Shown one piece after another: positions 25,928-34,588 of a DNA stretch of 64,000 nt. Source of the DNA: Rhizobium mayense (lineage in GTDB: Bacteria; Pseudomonadota; Alphaproteobacteria; Rhizobiales; Rhizobiaceae); NCBI RefSeq assembly GCF_030272705.1, contig NZ_JARFYM010000002.1, forward strand, positions 248,001 to 312,000, given 5' to 3'. Position 1 is the first letter of the stretch, and each line of letters starts with the position of its first letter. The position numbers and the translations under genes were made by a program. The notes beneath the pieces are model-generated. The model searched no databases and had not been told where the DNA came from. It worked only from the letters and a program-made list of their open reading frames with translations.

Positions 25928-25979
25928 TTATAACAAAGTAACAAAATTTACGTGGAAATTTGTGATAAATGTGTTATAT
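25928..25979. promoter_or_regulatory. inverted half-sites at the eryR promoter
   Basis: TTATAACA at 25928-25935 and TGTTATAT at 25972-25979 face each other within a very AT-rich 92-base gap between eryD and eryR. They match elements upstream of eryA and eryEFG. This suggests a separate promoter for eryR-tpiB-rpiB, repressed by EryR or EryD. Confidence 0.5.
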
Positions 25980-26017
25980 TATTGGGTATGTGATCGGGAG
26001 AAAACCGGGGCGCCAAG

Positions 26018-26794
26018 GTGAAGCGAGAAGAACGGCAACAAGCGATCATCAATTTGCTCATCGAGCATAAGAGCGTCGACCTCGACGACTTGGCCGATCG
26101 CTTTGCCGTATCGAAGATGACCATTCATCGCGACCTCGACGATCTCGAACAGGCGGGCGTCGTCCGCAAGATCCGAGGCGGAGCGACGATTGACGCTGGA
26201 GTGCAGTTCGAAAGCGACTTCCGCATCCGCGAACGCCAGGGAAATGAAGCCAAAGTCGCCATGGCGCGTCGCGCGCTGGAGCTTGTCGAACCGGGCATGA
26301 CCGTCATGGTCAACGACGGCTCCATGGCCGCCGTTCTCGGCGAAATGTTGTTGCAGAAACGGCCGCTGACGCTGATCACCAACAATGCCGCAATCATCGA
26401 AAGGCTGAAGAACGAAAGCGCCATCACGCTGATTGCGCTGGGCGGCATATATTCTCCGAAGTTCAATGCGTTCTTGGGCGTGGTAACGGAGGAGGCGCTG
26501 TTTCGCCTCAGGGCGGATATCGCCTTCATCTCGACGCCCGCTGTTTCCGGCACCCTTGCCTATCACATGGACGACAACGTCGTGCGCGCGAAGCGGGCGA
26601 TGATCGCCTCTGCAAGCAGGACCTGCCTGCTGGTCAATCACCAGCGCATAGGACATACCGCCCTGCATGTCATGGCCGATCTCGCCGATTTCGATGTCAT
26701 CATTACCGACAGCGCTCCCGAGCCTGCCGCTGTCGAGCAGCTCGCACGCGCCAACATCAACCTGACCATCGCCTCGAACTGGGAGACGACATGA
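26018..26794 (+). CDS. eryR: DeoR-family regulator in the erythritol operon
   Basis: This 258-residue DeoR/GlpR protein has the winged helix MKREERQQAIINLLIEHKSV followed by LDDLADRFAVSKMTIHRDLD. The effector domain contains MTVMVNDGSMAAVLGEMLLQ, LITNNAAIIERL and ADIAFISTPAVSGTLAYHM. It starts with GTG at 26018 and ends in an ATGA overlap with tpiB, so the two are translated together. Its own promoter region carries facing TGTTATAA-like half-sites. The name follows the rhizobial literature on this locus; the effector is unknown. Confidence 0.85.
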   Translation: MKREERQQAIINLLIEHKSVDLDDLADRFAVSKMTIHRDLDDLEQAGVVRKIRGGATIDAGVQFESDFRIRERQGNEAKVAMARRALELVEPGMTVMVNDGSMAAVLGEMLLQKRPLTLITNNAAIIERLKNESAITLIALGGIYSPKFNAFLGVVTEEALFRLRADIAFISTPAVSGTLAYHMDDNVVRAKRAMIASASRTCLLVNHQRIGHTALHVMADLADFDVIITDSAPEPAAVEQLARANINLTIASNWETT

Positions 26795-27576
26795 GCGCCA
26801 CACCTCGATTCTGGATTGGAACCAGTTGGAAGATGAACAAGACGCTGGCGGAAGCCAGCAGTTATGCCGATGCGCTACGTGCCGCCGATGGCGAACGGGA
26901 TCCGCGGATCCAACGTTTCGTCATTCCGCCGTTTACGGCGGTGCGTGAGATCAAGGCTCTGCTTGCCGACACCTCCGTCAAGGTGGGAGCGCAGAATATG
27001 CACTGGGCCGATCAGGGCGCCTGGACTGGCGAGATTTCGCCTCTTATGCTCAAGGATTGCAATCTCGACATCGTCGAACTCGGACACTCCGAACGCCGCG
27101 AGCATTTTGGCGAGACCAACGAGACGGTCGGTCTGAAGACCGAAGCCGCTATCCGCCATGGCCTGATCCCGCTCATCTGCATCGGCGAGACGCTGGCCGA
27201 CCGGGAAAGCGGTCGGGCAACGGACATTTTGAAAACTCAGGTTCTCGGTGCTTTTTCGAAGCTGTCCGAACCGCAGAAGGGTGCGCAGATCCTTCTTGCC
27301 TACGAACCTGTCTGGGCAATCGGCGAAAAGGGAATTCCCGCCTCGCCTGACTATGCCGACGCACGCCACGCCGAGATCGTATCCACCGCGCAAGCCGTGC
27401 TCGGTCGCCGAGTCCCCTGCCTCTATGGGGGATCGGTCAATCCGGGGAACTGTGAAGAACTTATAACGTGCCCGAACATCGACGGGCTTTTCATCGGTCG
27501 CTCGGCCTGGAACGTCGAGGGTTACCTCGGCATCCTCGCCCAATGCACCGCCAAACTCCAAGGAGACGAACGTTGA
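26791..27576 (+). CDS. tpiB: D-3-tetrulose-4-phosphate isomerase, triosephosphate-isomerase-like
   Basis: This 261-residue protein has the triosephosphate-isomerase fold; the Brucella counterpart (EryH) converts D-3-tetrulose 4-phosphate toward an erythrose phosphate. Catalytic residues are kept: Lys in [10 protein letters not shown], His in [13 protein letters not shown] and Glu in [13 protein letters not shown]. The mobile phosphate loop, WAIGTGK in glycolytic enzymes, reads WAIGEKG here, consistent with a changed substrate. It overlaps eryR (ATGA) and rpiB (TTGA). Confidence 0.92.
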   Translation: MSATPRFWIGTSWKMNKTLAEASSYADALRAADGERDPRIQRFVIPPFTAVREIKALLADTSVKVGAQNMHWADQGAWTGEISPLMLKDCNLDIVELGHSERREHFGETNETVGLKTEAAIRHGLIPLICIGETLADRESGRATDILKTQVLGAFSKLSEPQKGAQILLAYEPVWAIGEKGIPASPDYADARHAEIVSTAQAVLGRRVPCLYGGSVNPGNCEELITCPNIDGLFIGRSAWNVEGYLGILAQCTAKLQGDER

Positions 27577-28028
27577 AGATTGCAATTGCAGGAGACAGTG
27601 CGGGCGAAGGCCTCGCAAAAATTCTCGCCGAGCACCTCAAGGGCCGCTACGACGTGCAGGAAGTTTCGCGTACGGACGCGGGTCCCGACCCGTTCTACGC
27701 GAATCTTGCCGATCGCGTCGCCTCGGGCGTTATCGATGGCACCTATGACAAGGCAATCCTCGTCTGCGGCACCGGCATCGGCGTCAACATCTCGGCCAAC
27801 AAGGTGCCCGGCATCCGCGCCGCGCTGACGCATGACACCTATTCGGCCGAACGCGCCGCACTGTCGAATAACGCGCAGATTATTACGATGGGCTCGCGCG
27901 TCATCGGGCCGGAACTTGCCAAAGCCATCGCCGAGACCTTCCTCACACACACATTCGATGAAGAGGGTCGCTCGGCCGGCAATGTGAAGGCCATCAACGA
28001 ACTCGACGCGAAATATAACGCGCGTTGA
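27573..28028 (+). CDS. rpiB: D-erythrose-4-phosphate isomerase, RpiB-like
   Basis: This 151-residue RpiB/LacAB-family isomerase makes D-erythrose 4-phosphate (EryI in Brucella), which enters the pentose phosphate pathway. The start is a TTG at 27573, overlapping the tpiB stop, with AAGGAG eight bases upstream. The catalytic Cys lies in [20 protein letters not shown] and the substrate loop [20 protein letters not shown] is intact. The usual D-H-A-G near the N terminus reads DSAGEGL, so the phosphate-side histidine is Ser. It is the last gene of the erythritol operon. Confidence 0.92.
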   Translation: MKIAIAGDSAGEGLAKILAEHLKGRYDVQEVSRTDAGPDPFYANLADRVASGVIDGTYDKAILVCGTGIGVNISANKVPGIRAALTHDTYSAERAALSNNAQIITMGSRVIGPELAKAIAETFLTHTFDEEGRSAGNVKAINELDAKYNAR

Positions 28029-28043
28029 TTTGGACTGTGCAGG

Positions 28044-28084
28044 CATTGCCGTGTGTCGTAGCTTCCAGTCGACACGCGGCAATG
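28044..28084 (+). terminator. long hairpin after rpiB
   Basis: CATTGCCGTGTGTCG and CGACACGCGGCAATG pair over 15 positions (one G-T wobble) around an 11-base loop, 15 bases after the rpiB stop. No T-run follows, so it is either a factor-assisted terminator or a 3' stabiliser. I see nothing else in the gap up to the ABC exporter gene at 28358. Confidence 0.6.
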
Positions 28085-28357
28085 ACGCCTCAATAATCCA
28101 GGAATAACGTAGCCGCGCCAATTCCTCAGGGAATTGCAGCGTAGCGCACCAGATGAATCGCCGCGCGTCACGACACCTGCCGTTGGGGATGACAACGCCT
28201 GGTTCGTCAGCTATAAGGTCCCTGCGACTCATGAGGGAGATCAGTTAGATGAGAAAATTCGGCACCCATCAGCGCTGAACAGCGACGCCGAATGCGGACT
28301 GCTGTTCAGTCCATCCTTGTCTAACAAATTGATCTCTCGTGCCCTTGGAGGGCATCC

Positions 28358-30082
28358 ATGTTTCGTCGCTTCTTTTCCTATTATGCGCGTTACAAGACCC
28401 TGTTTTTTCTCGATTTTGGCTGCGCGGTCGTCGCTGGCCTTCTCGAGCTGGGCTTTCCGCTGGCGGTCAAGCTCTTCGTCGATGAGCTGCTGCCAGGCCG
28501 TGACTGGGGTCTGATTGCCGCAACCGCTGCGCTGCTATTGATCGTCTATGCGCTTAACACCGGCCTGATGGCTGTGGTCAACTATTGGGGCCATGCGCTG
28601 GGCATCTCGATCGAATCCGACATGCGCCGCCAGGCCTTCGACCACATCCAGAAGCTCTCGTTCCGGTATTTCGACAACAACAGAACCGGGCATCTGATCA
28701 CCCACGTCACCAAGGATCTCGAGGAGGTGGGCGAAATGGCCCACCACGGGCCCGAAGATGTCTTCATCGCCATCATGACCTTCGTCGGCGCCTTCCTGCT
28801 GATGTTTTCGGTGCAATGGAAGCTGGCGCTGCTGACGACGATCATCGTGCCGTTCATGACCTGGCTCGTCAGCCGTTACGGCGCCAGGATGACATTGAAC
28901 TGGCGCAGCCTGTTCAACAAGGTGGGAGACTTCAACACCCGAGTGCAGGAGAGCGTCGGCGGCATCCGCGTCGTCAAAGCTTTCGCCAACGAGGATTACG
29001 AAAGCCGGCTCTTTGCCCGCAGCAACGAGGACTACAAGGCCACCAAGCTCAACGCCTATGCCTATATGACGGCCAGCGTCGCGCTCAGCTATTTCAGCAC
29101 GCGCTTCGTGCAGCTCGTGGTCATGGTGGCTGGAACCTGGTTCGTGGTTTCCGGCGAACTGACCTATGGCGGCTTCGTCAGCTTCCTTCTCCTGATCAAT
29201 GTCTTCTTCCACCCGATCGACAAAATCACCACGGTGCTCGAAATGTATCCGAAGGGCATCGCCGGCTTCAAACGCTTCCTGTCGCTGATCGACACGCAGC
29301 CCGACCTCGCTGATCGCCCCAACGCGATTGCGGTCGACCATCTCAAGGGCGATATCGTCTACAAGAACGTCAGCTTCGGCTATTCGGATCACGGCACGAT
29401 CTTCGAAGGCCTGAACCTGCAGATATCGGCCGGAGAAACCGTGGCCTTCGTCGGTGCTTCGGGGACTGGCAAGACGACGATCTGCTCGCTGCTGCCGCGC
29501 TTCTACGATGTGACAGCTGGCAGCATCACCATCGACGGCATCGACATCCGCGACATGACGCAGGCCTCCCTGCGCAGCCAGATCGGCATCGTGCAGCAGG
29601 ACGTCTTCCTATTTGGATCGACCATTCGCGAGAACATCGCCTATGGGCGGCTTGGCGCGAGCGATCAGGACATCATGGAGTCACTGCGTCGCGCATCGCT
29701 CGACGAATTCGTCTGCTCCCTGCCGGACGGTCTCGACACGGCGACTGGCGAACGCGGTGTGAAGCTCTCGGGCGGGCAGAAGCAGCGCCTGTCCATCGCG
29801 CGCATTTTCCTCAAGAACCCGCCGATTCTCATTCTCGACGAGGCAACGTCGGCGCTCGACACGGCAACTGAGTATGCCATCCAGCAGGCGCTGGCAGAGC
29901 TCTCGAAGGGACGCACGACCCTCGTGGTGGCGCATCGGCTGGCGACCATCCGCAATGCGGATCGCATCATTGTCATGGGATCGAACGGCATCGTCGAACA
30001 GGGTACGCATGCTGAACTGCTGACCAGCGGCGGCCGCTATTCACGGCTTCACAACGCCCAGTTCGGCGCATTCTCGCGATAA
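28358..30082 (+). CDS. ABC exporter half-transporter (MsbA/LmrA type)
   Basis: This 574-residue fusion has six transmembrane helices (about 1-310) followed by an ATPase domain. Motifs are Walker A FVGASGTGKTTICSLLP, Q-loop GIVQQDVFLFGSTI, signature VKLSGGQKQRLSIARI, Walker B ILILDEATSALD and the H-loop VVAHRLATIRNADRI. It should act as a homodimer exporting a lipid, drug or peptide. A GGAGG precedes the ATG. It is separate from the erythritol genes (330 bases) and from the GntR gene (271 bases), so its substrate is unknown. Confidence 0.9.
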   Translation: MFRRFFSYYARYKTLFFLDFGCAVVAGLLELGFPLAVKLFVDELLPGRDWGLIAATAALLLIVYALNTGLMAVVNYWGHALGISIESDMRRQAFDHIQKLSFRYFDNNRTGHLITHVTKDLEEVGEMAHHGPEDVFIAIMTFVGAFLLMFSVQWKLALLTTIIVPFMTWLVSRYGARMTLNWRSLFNKVGDFNTRVQESVGGIRVVKAFANEDYESRLFARSNEDYKATKLNAYAYMTASVALSYFSTRFVQLVVMVAGTWFVVSGELTYGGFVSFLLLINVFFHPIDKITTVLEMYPKGIAGFKRFLSLIDTQPDLADRPNAIAVDHLKGDIVYKNVSFGYSDHGTIFEGLNLQISAGETVAFVGASGTGKTTICSLLPRFYDVTAGSITIDGIDIRDMTQASLRSQIGIVQQDVFLFGSTIRENIAYGRLGASDQDIMESLRRASLDEFVCSLPDGLDTATGERGVKLSGGQKQRLSIARIFLKNPPILILDEATSALDTATEYAIQQALAELSKGRTTLVVAHRLATIRNADRIIVMGSNGIVEQGTHAELLTSGGRYSRLHNAQFGAFSR

Positions 30083-30353
30083 AGACGCGCATTTTCATGA
30101 TCGAGCCCGGCCTCGGTCGATGAGCATCGACTGTAGCTTATGATCCAAGGGCGGTTTCCTCGGAACCCGCCCGTTTCATTTGGTGGCCTAGCGATCCTTT
30201 TCGCCGCCATCGGTGAGGCCCGTACGAGTGAAGCGATCGCCTCATCCTCATCCGCCAACCGCCATCTCACATAGTTCCGGCGAACCCGCCGCCGCGACAT
30301 CATAAGATGGTTTCGAAAAAAGCGCTGGTGAACGACAAAAAACGATTGACCTG

Positions 30354-31088
30354 ATGGCAGATGTCAGACCAATTTATGACATGGCAAAGACAATGCTCAC
30401 CCCTCTCCCGTCGATCGACCGGACGCGCCAAGTTATCGACGCGCTGTCCGATTTCATCGAGTCCTCCAAGCTCCAGGCGGGCGACCGGCTGCCGACCGAG
30501 CGTGAGTTGGGGGCTGCCCTCTCCGTGGGGCGCTCGACGGTCCGGGAAGTGATCACGCATTTCCAGGCATTGGGTGTGATGGAAACCCGCAAAGGCAGCG
30601 GCACCTATCTGCTGAAGCCGGTTTCGAAGGCGACCATCCATATGCCGTTGTCTCTCGACACGGCACATCTGCGCGATGCGCTGCTACAGACGCTTGAGGT
30701 TCGTCGCGGCATCGAATGCGAGGCCGGAATGGTTGCCGCCAAGAAACGCACGACCAAGGATATCGCGATCATCGAGGAGAAGCTCGACGAGATGGAGCGC
30801 GTCCATATCGCGAAGGGCACCTCCGGTCCGGAAGATCTTGCGTTTCACCTTGCCGTCTACGACGCCACCCACAATCCGTTGTTCAAGCAGCTTCTCGAAC
30901 AGATGCGTGGAACTTTCGAGCGCTTCTGGACCCACCCCTTCGACCGGCAGGACTTTGCCCGCCGGTCCTTTCCCTTTCACCGCACGCTGTTCAACGCAAT
31001 CGTCGCCCGGGATCCCGAGGCGGCACGCGCCGAAACATTGAAAATTCTCGACGTCGTCGAGGAAGACATCAAGGAAATGTCCAAATGA
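30354..31088 (+). CDS. FadR/GntR-family transcriptional regulator
   Basis: This 244-residue regulator has a GntR winged helix (ALSDFIESSKLQAGDRLPTE, then RELGAALSVGRSTVREVITH) and an FCD effector domain with RRGIECEAGMVAAKKRTTKD, DLAFHLAVYDATHNPLF and RRSFPFHRTLFNAIVARDPE, whose Asp and His residues are the usual metal-ligand positions. ATG 30354 and ATG 30381 are both possible; neither has a good ribosome site. ATGTCAGACCA at 30361-30371 resembles a FadR-type operator and would lie just before the second start. It overlaps the next gene (ATGA) and probably controls it and the importer. Confidence 0.88.
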   Translation: MADVRPIYDMAKTMLTPLPSIDRTRQVIDALSDFIESSKLQAGDRLPTERELGAALSVGRSTVREVITHFQALGVMETRKGSGTYLLKPVSKATIHMPLSLDTAHLRDALLQTLEVRRGIECEAGMVAAKKRTTKDIAIIEEKLDEMERVHIAKGTSGPEDLAFHLAVYDATHNPLFKQLLEQMRGTFERFWTHPFDRQDFARRSFPFHRTLFNAIVARDPEAARAETLKILDVVEEDIKEMSK

Positions 31089-32251
31089 CTGACGGGCTAG
31101 AGCCGTTCGAACTCGCTTCTCTGATCACGGCCCATGACGACGGCAATTTCGCCGAGGCCGTGGTGCCGCCGATTTTTCAGACATCGCTTTTCACCTTTGC
31201 CGATTACGACGACATGATCGCTTCCTATCGCGGCGAGAAGGTACGGCCGATCTATACGCGCGGCCTCAACCCGACCGTGCGCATGTTCGAGGAAATGCTG
31301 GCGAAGCTGGAAGGCGCAGAGGATGCACTCGGCTTTGCGAGCGGCATGTCAGCTATCTCGTCGGCCGTGTTGAGCTTCGTCGAGCCCGGCGATCGGATCG
31401 TGGCGGTCAAGCATGTCTACCCGGACGCCTTCCGCCTCTTCGGCACGATCCTGAAGCGCATGAAGGTCGAGGTAACCTATGTCGATGGCCGCGACGAGGA
31501 AGCCGTTGCCAAGGCGCTGCCCGGCGCCAAGGTTCTTTATCTAGAAAGTCCGACGAGCTGGGTGATGGAAGCCCACGATGTCGGTGCGCTCGCGGCGCTC
31601 GCCAGGCAGCATGGCGCCGTTTCCATGATCGACAACAGTTGGGCCAGCCCCTATTTCCAGCGGCCGTTGACGCTTGGCGTCGATCTCGTCATCCACTCCG
31701 CCTCCAAATATCTTGGAGGCCATAGCGACGTCGTTGCCGGTATTGTCGCCGGCTCGAAGCAGATGATTGCGCGCCTGAAGGCCGAGGCATACCCTTATCT
31801 CGGCGGCAAGCTTTCGCCTTTCGACGCCTGGTTGTTGATCCGTGGCCTTCGCACTCTGCCGATCCGCATGAGGGCGCATGAGACGGCCGCGATGACGATC
31901 GCCAAACGGCTGCAGGAACTCGATGTCGTCGAACAGGTCTGCCATCCGGGCCTTGCCAACCGATTGCCCGCCGGCCTCAACGGCACCTCGGGCCTGTTTT
32001 CATTCATCTTCCGCGAAGGCGTCGATATCCGCGCCTTCGCCGATCACCTCAAGCTCTTCAAACTGGGTGTGAGCTGGGGTGGGCACGAAAGCCTGATCGT
32101 ACCGGGCGAGGTCGTGCTTCAGCAGAAGGCACAGCCGAATTCCGCGCATACCTTTGGTATCAACGCGCGGTCCGTACGTCTCCATGTCGGTCTCGAAGGA
32201 ACCGAGGCATTGTGGAGAGATATCGAGGAAGCGATCGCCGCCGCCTCATAA
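31085..32251 (+). CDS. Cys/Met metabolism PLP-dependent lyase (cystathionine beta-lyase-like)
   Basis: This 388-residue fold-type I PLP enzyme has FQTSLFTFADYDDM and the Tyr-Thr-Arg of PIYTRGLNPTVRMFEEML, which contact the phosphate of the partner subunit. It also has GFASGMSAISSAVLSFVEPG and the cofactor lysine in VIHSASKYLGGHSDVVAG. Such enzymes cleave or form C-S or C-C bonds next to an amino group. The start overlaps the GntR stop. Because a sugar-type importer follows 42 bases later, the substrate may be an imported amino-sugar or thioether conjugate, but a plain cystathionine or methionine lyase is possible. Confidence 0.88.
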   Translation: MTDGLEPFELASLITAHDDGNFAEAVVPPIFQTSLFTFADYDDMIASYRGEKVRPIYTRGLNPTVRMFEEMLAKLEGAEDALGFASGMSAISSAVLSFVEPGDRIVAVKHVYPDAFRLFGTILKRMKVEVTYVDGRDEEAVAKALPGAKVLYLESPTSWVMEAHDVGALAALARQHGAVSMIDNSWASPYFQRPLTLGVDLVIHSASKYLGGHSDVVAGIVAGSKQMIARLKAEAYPYLGGKLSPFDAWLLIRGLRTLPIRMRAHETAAMTIAKRLQELDVVEQVCHPGLANRLPAGLNGTSGLFSFIFREGVDIRAFADHLKLFKLGVSWGGHESLIVPGEVVLQQKAQPNSAHTFGINARSVRLHVGLEGTEALWRDIEEAIAAAS

Positions 32252-32293
32252 GAGCATCAACCTAAGAGGAACACCTAAAAAGGGGAACTGAGC

Positions 32294-33559
32294 ATGAAAA
32301 TGAAAACACTGATCACCGCAACACTTTTCGCCACGATGATGGCGGGTACGGCACTCGCCGACACCACGCTGAAACTCGTCGAAGTCATCACCAGCCCGGA
32401 ACGCACCGAGACGCTCAAGTCGATCGTCGCCAAGTTCGAGGCAGCCAACCCCGGCACGAAGGTCGACATCATTTCCTTGCCCTGGAACGAAGCCTTCCAG
32501 AAGTTCGCGACCATGGTTTCGGCCGGCGACACGCCGGACGTGATGGAAATGCCCGACACCTGGCTGTCGCTCTACGGCAACAACGGCATGCTCGAAAGCC
32601 TGGAGCCCTATCTCGCCAAGTGGGAGCATACGAAGGAACTGACGCCTCGCGCCCTGGAACTCGGCCGCGACGTTAAGAACACGGCCTATATGCTGCCTTA
32701 CGGCTTCTACCTGCGCGCCATGTTCTACAACAAGAAGCTCCTGCAGCAGGCCGGCGTGAGCGAGCCCCCGAAGACGCTGGACGATTTCGTCAAGGCATCC
32801 GAGGCGGTCTCCAAGCTTCCCGGCAAATACGGCTACTGCATGCGCGGCGGCCCCGGCGGCCTGAACGGCTGGATGATTTTCGCGGCCTCCATGGCCGGCG
32901 ACAACAAGTACTTCAAGGATGACGGCACCTCGACGATGAACGGCCCGGGCTGGGCCAAGGGCATCGAGTGGATGGTCGACCTCTACAAGAAGGGCTATGC
33001 GCCGAAGGATAGCGTCAACTGGGGCTTCAACGAAGTCGTCGCCGGCTTCTATTCCGGCACCTGCGCCTTCCTCGACCAGGATCCGGATGCCCTGATTGCA
33101 GTCGCCGAGCGCATGAAAAGCGATGACTTCGGCGTAGCACCGCTGCCGAAAGGACCGGATGGCAAGTCCTTCCCGACCATCGGCTACGGCGGCTGGTCGA
33201 TGTTCTCCAGCAGCCAGAACAAGGATCTTTCCTGGAAGCTGATCGCAACGCTCGAAGGGCCGGAAGGCAACCTCACATGGAACAAGAAGATCGGCGCACT
33301 GCCGGCCTATACCGCCGCTGAAAAGGACCCCTTCTACGCCGGCGACCAGTTCAAGGGGTGGTTCCAGGAACTGGCCGATAAGAACACGGTTCCGACCGTC
33401 ATGCCGACCTATCTCGAGGAATTTGCCTTCTTCAAGGATTCGCTCGCCATCAAGACGTCGCAGCAGGCACTGCTCGGCGATATCTCGGCAAAGGATCTGG
33501 CTGATCAATGGGCCGATTATCTGACCAAGGCGCAGCAGAAGTTCCTCGCCAAGAAATAA
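32294..33559 (+). CDS. extracellular solute-binding protein family 1 (sugar-type ABC importer)
   Basis: This 421-residue binding protein has signal peptide MKMKTLITATLFATMMAGTA, cleaved after ALA. The SBP_bac_1 signature is ERTETLKSIVAKFEAANPGT, with VDIISLPWNEAFQKFATMVS, FDQDPDAL-like FLDQDPDALIAVAER and IGYGGWSMFSSSQNKDLSWK. The periplasmic form delivers ligand to the two permeases encoded next. Family members bind sugars, polyols or sugar phosphates, and the ligand cannot be read directly. A terminator-like hairpin follows. Confidence 0.9.
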   Translation: MKMKTLITATLFATMMAGTALADTTLKLVEVITSPERTETLKSIVAKFEAANPGTKVDIISLPWNEAFQKFATMVSAGDTPDVMEMPDTWLSLYGNNGMLESLEPYLAKWEHTKELTPRALELGRDVKNTAYMLPYGFYLRAMFYNKKLLQQAGVSEPPKTLDDFVKASEAVSKLPGKYGYCMRGGPGGLNGWMIFAASMAGDNKYFKDDGTSTMNGPGWAKGIEWMVDLYKKGYAPKDSVNWGFNEVVAGFYSGTCAFLDQDPDALIAVAERMKSDDFGVAPLPKGPDGKSFPTIGYGGWSMFSSSQNKDLSWKLIATLEGPEGNLTWNKKIGALPAYTAAEKDPFYAGDQFKGWFQELADKNTVPTVMPTYLEEFAFFKDSLAIKTSQQALLGDISAKDLADQWADYLTKAQQKFLAKK

Positions 33560-33569
33560 GTTCGCCCCC

Positions 33570-33598
33570 CGGCGGCGGAGCAATCCGCCGCCGTTTTT
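33570..33598 (+). terminator. intrinsic terminator/attenuator after the binding-protein gene
   Basis: CGGCGGCGGA and TCCGCCGCCG form a perfect 10-bp stem with loop GCAA, followed by TTTTT. It sits between the binding-protein gene and the first permease gene, so partial termination would give more binding protein than permease, a common design. Confidence 0.82.
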
Positions 33599-33604
33599 CC
33601 GCAC

Positions 33605-34585
33605 ATGAAACAGACGGCGTCCGAACGCCGCGAACGGGAACTTTGGCCGATGACCATCACCGCCGACATGCTCGACAGGCGTCACGACCGCAGGCCGTGG
33701 CTGAAGCGCCTTGCCGATGCCTCGGAGCCCTACCTCTATAGCGCCCCCGCGCTCATCCTCATTATCGCCGTCATGCTGGTGCCGCTCGTAATCGGTATTT
33801 CCTACGCATTTCGGGATATCCAGCTGCTCAACCCGTTTTCCGGCGGCTTTATCGGCCTGCAGCATTTCCGCGATCTTTCAAAGGACGGCGCCTTCTACTG
33901 GGCGCTGAAGAACACGCTCTGGTGGACCGGCGCGTCGGTCGTTTTGCAGTTCATCTTCGGACTGATCCTTGCCCTGCTGCTGGACAAGCCGTTTTTCGGC
34001 AGGGCGATCGTCCAGGCACTGGTGTTTCTGCCGTGGGCTGTTCCGTCCTTCCTTGCCGGCTTGAACTGGGCATGGCTTTTCAATCCCGTGATCGGGCCTA
34101 TTCCGCACTGGCTCTTCGATCTCGGCCTGATGAAGGAGCCGGGCAATATCCTTTCGGATCCCCAATATGCGATGTGGGGACCGATCGTCGCCAATGTCTG
34201 GTGGGGTATTCCCTTCTTCGCCATCACATTGCTCGCCGCTCTCCAGGCAATCCCGCGCGATCTCTATGAAGCCGCTTCCATCGACGGTGCGGGCTGTTTC
34301 CAGCGCTTCCGTTCGATCACGCTCCCCTTCCTGGCACCGACGATCGCCATCACAGTGCTGCTGCGCACGGTCTGGATCTCGAACTTCGCCGACCTGATCG
34401 TCGTAATGACGGGCGGTGGGCCGGCCGACCGCACCCAGATCGTCGCAAGCTACATCTTCACCCAGGCCTTCAAGCGGCTCGATTTCGGCTATGCCTCGGC
34501 CATCGCGCTGGTGCTGCTCGTTCTGCTGCTCGCCTATTCCATGTTGATCATCCTGCTGCGGCAGACCCTGCTGGCCAAGGATTGA
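33605..34585 (+). CDS. sugar-type ABC permease (MalF/UgpA family)
   Basis: This 326-residue inner-membrane protein has six main helices after a charged N terminus; the first spans about residues 47-70 (YSAPALILIIAVMLVPLV). The EAA loop that contacts the ATPase reads EAASIDGAGCFQRFRSITLP near residues 222-241. ATG 33605 and ATG 33650 are both possible starts. It lies between the binding protein and the second permease, with only 3 bases before the latter. Confidence 0.9.
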   Translation: MKQTASERRERELWPMTITADMLDRRHDRRPWLKRLADASEPYLYSAPALILIIAVMLVPLVIGISYAFRDIQLLNPFSGGFIGLQHFRDLSKDGAFYWALKNTLWWTGASVVLQFIFGLILALLLDKPFFGRAIVQALVFLPWAVPSFLAGLNWAWLFNPVIGPIPHWLFDLGLMKEPGNILSDPQYAMWGPIVANVWWGIPFFAITLLAALQAIPRDLYEAASIDGAGCFQRFRSITLPFLAPTIAITVLLRTVWISNFADLIVVMTGGGPADRTQIVASYIFTQAFKRLDFGYASAIALVLLVLLLAYSMLIILLRQTLLAKD

Positions 34586-34588
34586 ACC

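Noticed and set aside
26791..27576. Glycolytic triosephosphate isomerase
   Set aside because: The changed phosphate loop and its place between eryR and rpiB fit the erythritol-specific isomerase.
32246..33865. 539-residue minus-strand frame
   Set aside because: Antisense to the binding-protein gene and the start of the permease; no domains.
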